Assembly (NCBI RefSeq): GCF_003668565.1
Contig: NZ_RCWJ01000002.1
Coordinates: 682,001-746,000 of the forward strand
Direction: 5' to 3'
Length of the DNA stretch: 64,000 nt
Source of the DNA: Mycetocola zhadangensis
GTDB lineage: Bacteria; Actinomycetota; Actinomycetes; Actinomycetales; Microbacteriaceae
A program made the translations under genes and the position numbers. The notes under the pieces are model-generated. The model was not told where the DNA came from. It saw only the letters and a program-made list of their open reading frames with translations, and ran no database searches. Positions 53,754-62,559 of the stretch are shown here, piece by piece. Positions within the stretch are counted from its first letter, which is position 1. Every line of letters begins with the position of its first letter.

Positions 53754-55784
53754 ATGTCGACAGCGTGGGCAGGCAACAACTGGCAACTGATCGATCAGGA
53801 TGGCCCGTTGACCATGGTCGGAGTGACCTTCGGTATCGGGCTGTTGAATGAACAGGTTGAATCGGCAGGGTCACTCTCAATCGCCTTGGCCGCGCTCACG
53901 AGTGAGCTGACCCGTCCCGTGGAGCTCGGCGCTGGTGAGACCTACGTCCCCGAAGGCCTCGTCGAACTTCACACGGACACTGTTTCCATCGCCATCCGAG
54001 GAAGCCTCGACGCCGTGTCAGCGTCTTGGCGGCGACTCCCGGTCCTGTTCACCGGGAGCATCGTGTCGGATGATGTGCTGCCGCTGCGACCCGAGCAGCC
54101 GGTGTGGCCAGCTGATCTGCTCGTTCGGACCGGGCGTAACGCCGCGACCCTCGCTCGATGGCAACTGACGGCTCCCGACGCACATGAGCGTGCCCGGCGG
54201 CTTCTCGCCGAGCTGAACCCCTCAACCGGTCATGTTCCGGTCGTGTTTTTCACCACAGACGAGTCGCTGGTCGGACTCGGATTCCCGGTGCAGCACGACG
54301 AGGGGACAGCCCCGGCGGCGACCTGGGCCGATGGCGCCCCGCGGCGGGGCGGTCGTACGAGCAATGACGGTGCTGGGAACTCGCGGAACCGTGCCGGTCT
54401 CCTGCCGCGACCCGAGGAGGACGTGTTGGCCTCGGCCCTGCTTCCCCGCTCAGCGGCGGGCGCCGTCGCCGCGGACCTCCTCCGTGCGCAGCTCAATGCA
54501 ACCCCGGCCAACGGCAGGGCCGGTCTGACCGTTCGCGCCATCGTCGTTGGCCTCGGGGTCGAGTACTGCGTGTTCCTCCTTGCAGACCGAGTTCCTGACG
54601 AGAGAACACGTCGCTCAGTTCTGGGCGAATTCAGCAGGATGCTCGGTCTTGTCCCCGACCCCTGGATCGAGATCGCCCTGGCCGAATCCAGTCGAGTGCT
54701 GTCTCCTCGGCTGGAACGGGAACGCGCCCTCTTCGGGCTGGACCCCGTGCTTCCGGCGACGTCCGCCGATATCAAGCGGGCGATCACCGGCGCCGTTGAG
54801 ACCCTTCACCTGGCGCTCGACCTCAGCGCCGCTGAGCTGGACAACGGTTCACGGCTCAACCTCGGCGGCGTCGCGGAAGACCTCAAGCCCCTCGAGAATT
54901 ACTGGGCTCCCAACTTCGACGGCGAGCAGGAGTTCCACACTCTCGCCACCGATGACGTCCCCTCCACGTCGTTGATGGTCACCCCGAACAGCATTGTTGT
55001 TCCGGTCCGCCGCACCGGGAGTGAAGCCGGCCCCGCCGTTCAATGGGATGGTGTCGATACCTCTCGACTGCTCGCAAGGGTTGAAGATCCGGTCGGCACC
55101 GTGACGCTCATCGACGAGGCCATGAGAAACGTGTCCATCGCGCCCAACCAATTCGCGCACCCGGACAGGGTCATGCGGGCCGTCGAAGAGCACCTCACGG
55201 GAGTGGCGAGACTGTCGTTCCTCGGCGAAGTGCAGCTGCCGACCGCACCCCCTCCGGCACCTCGAGAAGGCCGGTCGCGCCGCCGCCGTGTCGCACCGGC
55301 AGATCGTCGACGCCGGGCCGGCGTATGGGCCGGATTGGCGGTGGCACTGGGTGCGGTTGTAGCCGTCAATGTGGTTCCCACCATCTTCGACACCACCGTC
55401 ACGGAGGAGTTGACGTTCGGCGACACCGTGCGGCTCGCGAATGAGACGGAAATCACCGCGAGCCAGTTCGACGTATTCTTCCCTCGAGCTGAGCAGCCTG
55501 ACTACATCGTCACCGCGATAGTCAACTTCTGCGCGGGCTCCGACAGCGACATGAGAGACCTCCCGCCGGAGGTTCAACGCACAGTTTCACCTGACGACTT
55601 CGCCTTGGTCAACGAGGACGGGACAGAGGGGCGACTGCTCGAGAGCGACGACCAGCTCAGCGAAGGCACCCTCGCCGCCGGCGAGTGCACCACGGGCGAG
55701 GTCGTCTTCATATCTAGCACGGTGTTCACTCCGCGGATCGTGTACACAAACTCCGCTGGAGACGAGGTCACCTGGCTCGAGTAG
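53754..55784 (+). CDS. Large membrane protein with degenerate M16-protease-like region and DUF4352-like end
   Basis: A 676-residue protein with no certain family. The first ~480 residues show the repeating pattern of an M16 (insulinase/MPP) half: GVTFGIGLLNEQVESAGSLSIALAALTSELTRPVE corresponds to the AGxTHLVEHL region, but the HxxEH zinc site reads SIALA (about residues 42-46), so no metal site exists. A basic segment precedes one membrane helix at about residues 522-545. The last ~130 residues, outside the membrane, contain two Cys (FCAG, GECTTG) and the NEDG...GECTTGEVVF pattern of DUF4352-like domains. The role is unknown; a structural or binding function is likelier than proteolysis. Confidence 0.75.
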   Translation: MSTAWAGNNWQLIDQDGPLTMVGVTFGIGLLNEQVESAGSLSIALAALTSELTRPVELGAGETYVPEGLVELHTDTVSIAIRGSLDAVSASWRRLPVLFTGSIVSDDVLPLRPEQPVWPADLLVRTGRNAATLARWQLTAPDAHERARRLLAELNPSTGHVPVVFFTTDESLVGLGFPVQHDEGTAPAATWADGAPRRGGRTSNDGAGNSRNRAGLLPRPEEDVLASALLPRSAAGAVAADLLRAQLNATPANGRAGLTVRAIVVGLGVEYCVFLLADRVPDERTRRSVLGEFSRMLGLVPDPWIEIALAESSRVLSPRLERERALFGLDPVLPATSADIKRAITGAVETLHLALDLSAAELDNGSRLNLGGVAEDLKPLENYWAPNFDGEQEFHTLATDDVPSTSLMVTPNSIVVPVRRTGSEAGPAVQWDGVDTSRLLARVEDPVGTVTLIDEAMRNVSIAPNQFAHPDRVMRAVEEHLTGVARLSFLGEVQLPTAPPPAPREGRSRRRRVAPADRRRRAGVWAGLAVALGAVVAVNVVPTIFDTTVTEELTFGDTVRLANETEITASQFDVFFPRAEQPDYIVTAIVNFCAGSDSDMRDLPPEVQRTVSPDDFALVNEDGTEGRLLESDDQLSEGTLAAGECTTGEVVFISSTVFTPRIVYTNSAGDEVTWLE

Positions 55785-55844
55785 CCGAGCTCGCGGCGGA
55801 GGAGCGCACCTGACGGGCGTGAGCCGGGAGGTTTGCACGGGCAC

Positions 55845-56345
55845 CTACCGTCGTAGGTCCTGTCGTAGATCCTCTTCAAGCTCGGTCGCGTCGCGGCCGG
55901 CTTGGACCGAGTCCGTTCGGGGCCATGCCCAGGCGGAGCGAAGGATGTAGGCCAGGATCAGCACCTCGATGCCAATGGAGAGGGCGTAGAAGGAGGCCCA
56001 GTCCCAGGATGCCCCTGCCGCGTTGAACACCATGAGCGGGATGCAGAGCGATGCAGCCGCGAGGTTCGTTGCACGGTTCACCCGGGCGGGCAGCGTCATG
56101 GAGAGCATGATCATCAGGGCCGGGATCCCGATGACCACCACGAAAATGGTCAACAATGTCCCGCTGATGTCAAACTCGAAGATGCGGCCACCCCGGATTT
56201 GATCGATGGCGCCGGGCTGGTAGAGGTGGAAGTAGTCGATGTATATGACGAAAAACATCAGGCTGGTCCAGGCTGCCGCGATCTTCCCCTGCACAGGAAT
56301 CGGCGGGTTGTCGAGGGGTCTCGATGTTGTCGTTCGGATGGTCAT
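55845..56345 (-). CDS. DUF6326 family membrane protein
   Basis: A 166-residue protein with four hydrophobic segments. QGKIAAAWTSLMFFVIYIDYFHLYQPG and IDQIRGGRIFEFDISGTLL are the family hallmark; the C-terminus is acidic and basic mixed (ATELEEDLRQDLRR). No function is assigned. ATG 56345 is taken as start. It lies in the same direction as the upstream oxidoreductase, with 96 bases between, so they may be one TetR-controlled unit. Confidence 0.85.
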   Translation of the reverse strand: MTIRTTTSRPLDNPPIPVQGKIAAAWTSLMFFVIYIDYFHLYQPGAIDQIRGGRIFEFDISGTLLTIFVVVIGIPALMIMLSMTLPARVNRATNLAAASLCIPLMVFNAAGASWDWASFYALSIGIEVLILAYILRSAWAWPRTDSVQAGRDATELEEDLRQDLRR

Positions 56346-56441
56346 CGGTTCGTCTTTCGAGAGGGGTGGGCCGACCGCCAAAGGGGCGGCGGGTTTGGGC
56401 GTGCATGCGCACGGGTTGGGTCGTTCTCGTGGGTCCGGTCG

Positions 56442-57482
56442 TCATATGGTGACGACGACCTTTCCTCGGGTGTGGCCGGCAGCGACGTAGCGGAGGGCGT
56501 CAGCTGCTTCTGCGAGGGGGTACGTGCGGTCGATGACGGGCTTGACCTGCCCGGTCGCGAGCATCTCCGCCAGAGTGAGCAGATCCTGGTGCGTCTCGAC
56601 CGACAGGAAGGGCTTCAATCGCTGACGGGTGAACCCGGACAGCACGCGCGCTTTGATGTTCCGGCCGAGTGGGCCGAGCCAGCGTCCGCCGCGTCCGCTG
56701 TTGGGGATGAGGGTGCCGGTGGGCGTCAACGCTCGGCGGACAACCGCCAGGGGCTGGGCTTCCACGTTGTCGAGGATGACGTCGTAGCGCTTTTCGGTGC
56801 GGGTGAAGTCGGTCCTCGTGTAGTCAACGACGTGGTCGGCGCCGAGCGACCTGACCAGGTCGACGTTGTGGGTGCTGCACACGCCCGTCACCTCGGCACC
56901 AAGTGCCTTGGCGATCTGGATGGCGAAGGAGCCAACGCCGCCCGATGAGCCCGTGACCAGCACCGTCTGGCCCGGTTGAACGTTCGCGATTTTGCGTAGT
57001 GCCTGCAACGCCGTCATGGCCGACGTTGGTACTGCCGCCGCGCTCACGATCGAGAGGTTGGCGGGCACGGACACGAGGTTGCCGGCCGGGACGCACGCGT
57101 ATTCGGCGAGCGTTCCCGTGGTGCTCCAGCCGAAAACCTCGTCGCCGGGGCGGAGCGCTGTGACATCCTTCCCGACCGCTGCCACCACACCAGCGAGGTC
57201 CCTGCCGGGGATGCCGAGGCGCGGCCGACGCAGCCCGAACGCCAGCCGCACCAGGTACGGCTCACCGGTCATGACGAAGTAGTCCCCGGGATGCACCGCT
57301 GCCGCGCCCACCTGGACGAGCACGTCGCCTCGACCGGGCAGCGGCAGCCCAATCTCGGACGACTCGAGTACCGATGGCGGGCCGTAGCGGCGCTGGACGG
57401 CGGCTCGCATCGTCGCCGCTCCGGCCGAACTCCGCCCGGGCGCGGAGCGTCCTCCGCCATTCTTTAGCTGTTCGATTCCCAT
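56442..57482 (-). CDS. NAD(P)-dependent quinone-oxidoreductase-like alcohol dehydrogenase
   Basis: A 346-residue zinc-independent medium-chain dehydrogenase of the quinone-oxidoreductase type. RYGPPSVLESSEIGLPLPGRGDVLVQVGAAAVHPGD starts the fold, GRDLAGVVAAVGKDV and VTGSSGGVGSFAIQIAKALGA are the substrate and cofactor parts. It lacks the structural-zinc cysteines. GGAGG is five bases before ATG 57482. It diverges from a TetR gene across a triple operator and probably handles quinones or reactive carbonyls. Confidence 0.9.
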   Translation of the reverse strand: MGIEQLKNGGGRSAPGRSSAGAATMRAAVQRRYGPPSVLESSEIGLPLPGRGDVLVQVGAAAVHPGDYFVMTGEPYLVRLAFGLRRPRLGIPGRDLAGVVAAVGKDVTALRPGDEVFGWSTTGTLAEYACVPAGNLVSVPANLSIVSAAAVPTSAMTALQALRKIANVQPGQTVLVTGSSGGVGSFAIQIAKALGAEVTGVCSTHNVDLVRSLGADHVVDYTRTDFTRTEKRYDVILDNVEAQPLAVVRRALTPTGTLIPNSGRGGRWLGPLGRNIKARVLSGFTRQRLKPFLSVETHQDLLTLAEMLATGQVKPVIDRTYPLAEAADALRYVAAGHTRGKVVVTI

Positions 57483-57521
57483 GGAAGCCTCCTTGCATCC
57501 CCGCGGCGATTTCCGCCAACT

Positions 57522-57571
57522 CGTACGCTGTACTACGCACGTACACTGTACTATGACCGTACGCTGGACCA
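57522..57571. promoter_or_regulatory. Triple TetR-type operator, 18-base period
   Basis: A 14-base unit CGTACRCTGKACYA occurs at 57522, 57540 and 57558, exactly 18 bases apart. Each unit is an imperfect dyad (GTAC-NCT-GTAC or GGAC). It lies between the two divergent starts, so the TetR regulator probably represses both. Four-base GTAC arms make each site nearly symmetrical. Confidence 0.75.
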
Positions 57572-57603
57572 TTGTCAAGCCGTTCGAGTAAGCAAGGAGA
57601 TCA

Positions 57604-58278
57604 GTGTCTGCGAGGGAACAACGCGAGGCCGCGTCAGACGCGGGGCTCAGCAAGCAGCGAGTGGTGGCCGAGGCGGTCCGGCTGGCCGATCGCGAGGGGG
57701 TCGACGGGCTGAGCATGCGCCGACTGGCTGGCGCGCTCGGCGCGGGCGCGATGTCTCTCTACCACTACGTGGCGAACAAGGAAGAGTTGCTTGACGCCAT
57801 GGTTGACATCGTGTTTGAGGAGATCGATCTCCCACGCAAAGATGCCGACTGGCAGTCGGCATTGCGACGTCGGGCGATATCTGCCAGACAGGTTCTTGCG
57901 CGCCACCCGTGGGCGATCGGTCTGATGGAGTCGCGGACATCGGCGGGGCCCGCGAACCTCCGACACCACGAAGCGGTCACCGCCTGCCTACGCAAGGCTG
58001 GCTTCCCGGTCTTGATGGCGACGCACGCCAACTGGTTGCTCGACAGCTACGTCTACGGTTTCGCTTTGCAGGAAACCAGCCTGCCGTTCGGCACCGCCGA
58101 CGAGTTCGCGAACATGGCCGAGGCCGACTACCTGCCCCAGCTCCCCCACGATGAGTTCCCCTACCTCAACGAGTCTGCCCAAGCACTCCTCGCTGCCGGC
58201 TACGACCCGGCGGAGGAGTTTCTCTTCGGCCTTGACCTCGTTCTAGGCGCCCTCGAGCCCCTGCGAGTCTCCGCATAG
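57604..58278 (+). CDS. TetR family regulator with TetR_C-type ligand domain
   Basis: A 224-residue regulator starting at GTG 57604 after AAGGAG. The helix-turn-helix is at about residues 17-60 (SKQRVVAEAVRLADREGVDGLSMRRLAGALGAGAMSLYHYV). The ligand domain (about 90-215) resembles the TetR_C group of the LADREG/SMRRLA type that typically senses drugs or quinones. It is divergent from the oxidoreductase and adjacent to the triple operator. Confidence 0.93.
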   Translation: MSAREQREAASDAGLSKQRVVAEAVRLADREGVDGLSMRRLAGALGAGAMSLYHYVANKEELLDAMVDIVFEEIDLPRKDADWQSALRRRAISARQVLARHPWAIGLMESRTSAGPANLRHHEAVTACLRKAGFPVLMATHANWLLDSYVYGFALQETSLPFGTADEFANMAEADYLPQLPHDEFPYLNESAQALLAAGYDPAEEFLFGLDLVLGALEPLRVSA

Positions 58279-58412
58279 CGATGCACTCGGGCCGTCGCGC
58301 GGCCCTCTGGACCGCCGTTCCGATCCATAACGCCGTGTCGTAGTGGGCTCGAGCGCATCTGATCGTGTGCGTGGCGAGCAGGGTACCTTGCGGCGCCGCT
58401 CGACGCGGCCGA

Positions 58413-59702
58413 TCAGTCGGCGACGCGCGCCGCGATGTCCGTTCGGTACTGCGCACCCTCGAGCGAGACGTGGCCGAGCGCCTCGTACGCCCGGGCGCGA
58501 GCCTCGGCGAAGCCGTCCCCGAGCGCAACCACGCTGAGAACCCGGCCGCCCGTCGACACCAGTTCGTCGCCCCGTTTCGCGGTGGCGGCGTGGGCGATGT
58601 GGACGCCAGCGATGGCATCCGCCTGGCTTAGTCCCGAAATGGGCAGGCCAGTCACGGGAGCTGCCGGGTAGTTCTCGCTTGCCAGGACGACAGTGACAGC
58701 GGATGCCACGGCGAACGTCGGTCGGTCGAGCGTCGAGAGCGTTCCGGTTGCGGCCGCGTACAACAGGTCGGACAGGGGTGATTCGAGGCGAGGCAGGACG
58801 ACCTGGGTCTCGGGGTCGCCGAACCGGGCGTTGAATTCGATCACGCGGATGCCGCGGTCGGTGTCGCTGTCGCGCTTCGAGGTGAGGATGAGGCCGGCAT
58901 AGAGCAGGCCGATGAACGGGGTCTGCTCTTCGGCGAGCTGCTTCACAACGGGCTGGGCGATGGTTTCGAGCACCTCGGAGACGAACGCCTCTTCACTGCC
59001 GAATGCCTCGTCAAGCCACGGCAGGGGGGAGTACGCGCCCATGCCCCCGGTGTTCGGGCCCTCGTCGCCGTCGGAGAGGCGCTTGAAGTCCTGGGCGGGG
59101 GAGAGCGGAACAACTGTGTGGCCATCGCTTACGAAGAAGAGGGAAACCTCCTGGCCGTCGAGGAACTCCTCAACGAGAACGCTGCCCTGCTCGAGGTAGG
59201 TGCGCGCGTGATCGAGTGCGGCGTCGCGGTCCGTCGTGACGAGCACGCCCTTGCCAGCGGCGAGGCCATCGGCCTTCACGACGTACGGCGCACCGAACGC
59301 GTCGAGCGCTGCCTCTGCCTCGGCGAGGGTCGCTGCGCGGCTTGCACGGCCGGTCGGAACGTTTGCGACGTTCATGATGCGCTTAGCGAAGGTTTTCGAG
59401 CCCTCGAGCTGTGCAGCGGCCTTGCCCGGGCCGAAGACGGGAATGCCCTGCTCGCGAAGTTCGTCTGCAACACCGGCAACAAGAGGGGCCTCTGGTCCGA
59501 TGACGACGAGTTCGACGGCCTCGGCGATCGCGTAGTTCGTTACAGCGGTCGGGTCGTTCGGGTCGAGCTCCACGGTGGGGACAGTTCCCGCGATGCCGGC
59601 GTTGCCCGGGGCGGCGACGATGTCGTGAGTGACGTCCTCTCCAACAAGTGACAGGATGATGGCGTGTTCGCGGGCACCGGAACCGAGGACAAGTATCTTC
59701 AC
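58413..59702 (-). CDS. purD: Phosphoribosylamine-glycine ligase PurD
   Basis: A 429-residue ATP-grasp enzyme that makes GAR from phosphoribosylamine and glycine. ILVLGSGAREHAI, VVIGPEAPLVAGVADEL, EGSKTFAKRIM, VVKADGLAAGKGVLV, DEGPNTGGMGAYSP and EFNARFGDPETQVVLPRL are all present. GTG 59702 is the family start. It has no ribosome binding site but a possible -10 (TAGGCT) is about eight bases before it, so it may be leaderless. It diverges from the sterol-carrier-like gene at 59722. Confidence 0.96.
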   Translation of the reverse strand: MKILVLGSGAREHAIILSLVGEDVTHDIVAAPGNAGIAGTVPTVELDPNDPTAVTNYAIAEAVELVVIGPEAPLVAGVADELREQGIPVFGPGKAAAQLEGSKTFAKRIMNVANVPTGRASRAATLAEAEAALDAFGAPYVVKADGLAAGKGVLVTTDRDAALDHARTYLEQGSVLVEEFLDGQEVSLFFVSDGHTVVPLSPAQDFKRLSDGDEGPNTGGMGAYSPLPWLDEAFGSEEAFVSEVLETIAQPVVKQLAEEQTPFIGLLYAGLILTSKRDSDTDRGIRVIEFNARFGDPETQVVLPRLESPLSDLLYAAATGTLSTLDRPTFAVASAVTVVLASENYPAAPVTGLPISGLSQADAIAGVHIAHAATAKRGDELVSTGGRVLSVVALGDGFAEARARAYEALGHVSLEGAQYRTDIAARVAD

Positions 59703-59721
59703 GAGGACTAGCCTAGAGCGC
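59703..59721. promoter_or_regulatory. Very short divergent start region purD / sterol-carrier gene
   Basis: Only 19 bases lie between the divergent start codons GTG 59702 (minus) and ATG 59722 (plus). CTAGCCTAG inside the gap supplies TAG-type -10-like hexamers on both strands (TAGCCT on plus, TAGGCT on minus), so both genes may use leaderless transcripts whose -10 elements overlap. Confidence 0.5.
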
Positions 59722-60090
59722 ATGGCACGTGCACGGATTTCTGATGACGTTGGGCGTGAGGCCGTCGACAAAGCGGTGCGTGAGGCGGCCCTTCGCGATG
59801 AGATTGCCACAGCTGTGCGGTACACCCTGCAGCTGCTCGCCGAACGGTCGGAGGGCAACACCCTCGAGGTGCGGGTTCCTCCCTTCGGTGCCGTCCAGTG
59901 CATCGAGGGTCCGCGTCACACGCGAGGCACTCCGCCGAACGTCATTGAGATGGACGCGGAAACGTGGCTCGCCCTCGCGACCGGGCGAATTTCATGGGCG
60001 GATGCCGCGACATCCGGAACCGTATTGGCTTCAGGACAGCGCGCAGACCTCACAGGCCACATCCCCGTGATGCGGCTGCCCTTCTCGTGA
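59722..60090 (+). CDS. Sterol-carrier-like (SCP2-family) small protein
   Basis: A 122-residue protein often found next to purD in actinobacteria. RDEIATAVRYTLQLLAERSEGNTLEVRVPPFGAVQCI and the Gly/Pro pattern PPNVIEMDAETWLALATGRISWADA fit the SCP2-like lipid-binding group (the WADA-with-S/T end is common). The function is unknown. ATG 59722 is close to purD's start. It has no membrane segment. Confidence 0.8.
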   Translation: MARARISDDVGREAVDKAVREAALRDEIATAVRYTLQLLAERSEGNTLEVRVPPFGAVQCIEGPRHTRGTPPNVIEMDAETWLALATGRISWADAATSGTVLASGQRADLTGHIPVMRLPFS

Positions 60091-60091
60091 T

Positions 60092-60871
60092 TCAGGCCGG
60101 CGGGCGGTCCGGTTCGCCGAGCGAACGTCGAGCGAGGAGCGTCGCACCTGCCGCTGCGGCGGGCATGGTGACGAGAGCACCAAGCGGCACGAGGAAGAGC
60201 AGGAACGCGGCGATGCCGAAACCGAGGGTTGTTGAGCGCTGAGCGCCGAGCGCTTTCCTGCGTTGTTTGAGCGGGAGCCCGCGTCGCTCGAACGCGACGG
60301 TCGACAGTTCGAGCGCGAGGAACCAGCCACCGGTGATCGCGCCGAACACCCAGGCAAGCACCGTGCCGATGAGCGGAACGAAGCCGAGCAGGAACAGGCC
60401 GAGTCCGATGGCGATTGTCAGCAGGAGGATCCGAAGCGACTCGCCGATGCCGCGCGCGATTGACGCAAGGATCGGGGCATCGACCTCGTTCGGAACGCCA
60501 CCGAGTGACCCCTCAACACGCTCCGAAATTCGCTCGAAGAACGGCTGCCCGATCAGCAGGGTGATCGCCGTGTAGCTGTAGATGAAGATGAGAACGCCTG
60601 CGCCGACGAGTGCCGCCATCACGAGAATGCGGATGCCCGTTCGGTACACCTCGTCCCAGTTCTCGGCGAACGGGGTAAGAAGTGTGCCGAGGTTCTCCAG
60701 GTTGACGCCGAGCGCAACACCTGCCGCAACCAGGAGGACAAACGTGATCAGGCCGGGGATTGCCCCGATCAGCATGAGCCGCGGTGAGGTCACCCACAAC
60801 CGGAACCCTCGACCGAGGAGGCGGACGCCCATCACAAAACCCGCCAGAAAACCGGGCTTCGTTCGTTCCAT
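60092..60871 (-). CDS. EI24 domain-containing membrane protein (CysZ-like)
   Basis: A 259-residue membrane protein with about six hydrophobic segments: GFLAGFVMGVRLLGRGFRLWVTSPRLMLIGAIPGLITFVLLV starts the family, GQPFFERISERVEGSLGG and LALELSTVAFERRGL mark the conserved loops. EI24/CysZ relatives take part in sulfate uptake or are of unknown role. ATG 60871 has GAGG eight bases upstream; ATG 60877 is the alternative. It converges with the sterol-carrier gene, one base between the stops. Confidence 0.87.
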   Translation of the reverse strand: MERTKPGFLAGFVMGVRLLGRGFRLWVTSPRLMLIGAIPGLITFVLLVAAGVALGVNLENLGTLLTPFAENWDEVYRTGIRILVMAALVGAGVLIFIYSYTAITLLIGQPFFERISERVEGSLGGVPNEVDAPILASIARGIGESLRILLLTIAIGLGLFLLGFVPLIGTVLAWVFGAITGGWFLALELSTVAFERRGLPLKQRRKALGAQRSTTLGFGIAAFLLFLVPLGALVTMPAAAAGATLLARRSLGEPDRPPA

Positions 60872-60967
60872 CGTCATGACCTCAGGGTAATGGCTCGGCA
60901 GCCGGGCCGATGAGCGCCCCGTCGCGACGGGCGGCCCCGGCTCAGATTCATGGGCGACAATGGAACC

Positions 60968-61396
60968 ATGAACTCCGAGCCAGACCGGCCTGTAACACCC
61001 GCACGTTCGACAGGAGACCCGGCAACCGTCCAGGTTCGCCGCTCGCCTCGATACACGAACTTCATGCTTCTCGGCGCGCTCGTCGGTGCTCTTGCGGCGT
61101 TCGTGCTCACCCTCGCGTTCCCTGAGAACCCCGAGTTCGGGCGACTTCAGGTCTTCGGATTCCTGCTGCTTCTCTGCGTCCCCGTCGGCGTCGCGCTCTT
61201 CGGTTTGCTTGCCATCGTGCTTGACCGCGTCGTCGGGCGAAAGGTGCACAACGTGCGAGCCGATAAGGTGGAGGTGCACGAGGTGCGGGCCGACGAAACG
61301 GACGCCCGAACAGAGACCGAACTGCCGGCATCGAACACATCCTCCGAGCACAACCCCCCGCAACTTCCCCCCACGACAAACGAGGGCAACGCGTGA
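60968..61396 (+). CDS. Small membrane protein, function unknown
   Basis: A 142-residue protein with two hydrophobic segments (NFMLLGALVGALAAFVLTLAF and LQVFGFLLLLCVPVGVALFGLLAIVL) between a polar N-terminus and an acidic/Pro-rich tail. It is not assigned to a family. It starts at ATG 60968 with little ribosome binding site. Its stop overlaps the purM GTG (GTGA), so it is translated together with purM. Similar small membrane genes next to purM in related actinobacteria are plausible but not verified. Confidence 0.75.
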   Translation: MNSEPDRPVTPARSTGDPATVQVRRSPRYTNFMLLGALVGALAAFVLTLAFPENPEFGRLQVFGFLLLLCVPVGVALFGLLAIVLDRVVGRKVHNVRADKVEVHEVRADETDARTETELPASNTSSEHNPPQLPPTTNEGNA

Positions 61397-62514
61397 GCAT
61401 GAACTCCCCGATCGACGACGCCTCAACGAGCTACCGAGAGGCCGGCGTTGATACCGCGGCGGGAGACCTTGCCGTCTCGCTGATGAAGTCGGCAGTCGCG
61501 AACACGCACGGGCCCGAAGTTTTGGGCGGCGTCGGCGGATTCGCCGGGCTCTTCGACGTTTCGTTCCTCACCTCGTACAAGCGACCGCTGCTCGCCACAT
61601 CCACCGACGGTGTCGGCACGAAAGTCGCCATCGCCCAGGCCATCGACAAGCACGACACCATCGGCCAGGACCTCGTCGGCATGGTCGTCGATGACATCGT
61701 GGTCGTCGGTGCAAAGCCGCTGTTCATGACCGACTACATCGCCTGTGGCAAGGTCGTGCCCCAGCGCATCGCCGACATCGTCGCCGGTATCGCCCGCGCT
61801 TGCTCGGCAACTGGAACCGCGCTCGTCGGTGGCGAAACCGCTGAGCACCCCGGGCTCCTCGGCCCGGACGACTACGACGTCGCCGGAGCAGCCACCGGCG
61901 TGATCGAAGCAGACGACCTGCTCGGCGCGCACCTGGTTGAGGACGGCGACGCGATCATCGCCCTCGAATCCTCCGGACTGCACTCCAACGGCTACTCGCT
62001 CGTGCGCCACATCCTGGCCCAGCGAAAGATCTCCTTCACCGACACCTCGGCTGACCTCGGGGGTGTCGTCGGTGAAGTGCTCCTCGAGCCGACCCGCCTG
62101 TACACCTCGCCTCTTCTCGACCTCATCGGTCGTCACCCCGGCGCCATCCACTCGCTCTCCCACGTCACTGGGGGTGGTATCGCCGCCAACCTGGCGCGCG
62201 TGCTTCCCGTCGGCAGCTGGGCAGAGGTCGACCGCGCAAGCTGGTCACCCGCTCCCGTCTTCCGGGCGCTCAGCGACATGGCCGGCTCAACACTGGAGAG
62301 CGCTGAAGGAACCTGGAACCTCGGCATCGGCTTCTTTGCAATCGTGAAAGCGGATGCCGCTTCAGCGGTCATCGCTGACCTCACGTCCGGCGGCATCCCG
62401 GCCTGGCAAGCCGGAACAGTGCACATTGGTTCAAGGGACATCAGCGGTTTCGAGCAGGGAGCGAAGGGTGTCGATGGCGGCGCCGTTCGACTCGTCGGAA
62501 GCTACGCAAACTAA
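61393..62514 (+). CDS. purM: Phosphoribosylformylglycinamidine cyclo-ligase PurM
   Basis: A 373-residue AIR synthase. SYREAGVDTAAGDLAVSLMK, LLATSTDGVGTKVAIAQ, MVVDDIVVVGAKPLFMTDYIACGK, GGETAEHPG, DGDAIIALESSGLHSNGYSLVR and HVTGGGIAANLARVLP cover the family core. GTG 61393 overlaps the upstream stop; ATG 61399 is an alternative. It is followed by purF after 45 bases. Confidence 0.97.
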   Translation: MSMNSPIDDASTSYREAGVDTAAGDLAVSLMKSAVANTHGPEVLGGVGGFAGLFDVSFLTSYKRPLLATSTDGVGTKVAIAQAIDKHDTIGQDLVGMVVDDIVVVGAKPLFMTDYIACGKVVPQRIADIVAGIARACSATGTALVGGETAEHPGLLGPDDYDVAGAATGVIEADDLLGAHLVEDGDAIIALESSGLHSNGYSLVRHILAQRKISFTDTSADLGGVVGEVLLEPTRLYTSPLLDLIGRHPGAIHSLSHVTGGGIAANLARVLPVGSWAEVDRASWSPAPVFRALSDMAGSTLESAEGTWNLGIGFFAIVKADAASAVIADLTSGGIPAWQAGTVHIGSRDISGFEQGAKGVDGGAVRLVGSYAN

Positions 62515-62559
62515 CAACTCAGCAGTTCACACCACCGCAACGCAAGGAGCCCGCTAGGT

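Noticed and set aside
55902-56948. 348-codon plus-strand open frame
   Set aside because: Runs opposite DUF6326 and the quinone-oxidoreductase-like gene, both well supported; composition is that of an antisense frame.
58279-58412. Gap before purD checked for a small gene or RNA
   Set aside because: Only short frames and no stable, T-tailed hairpin were found.
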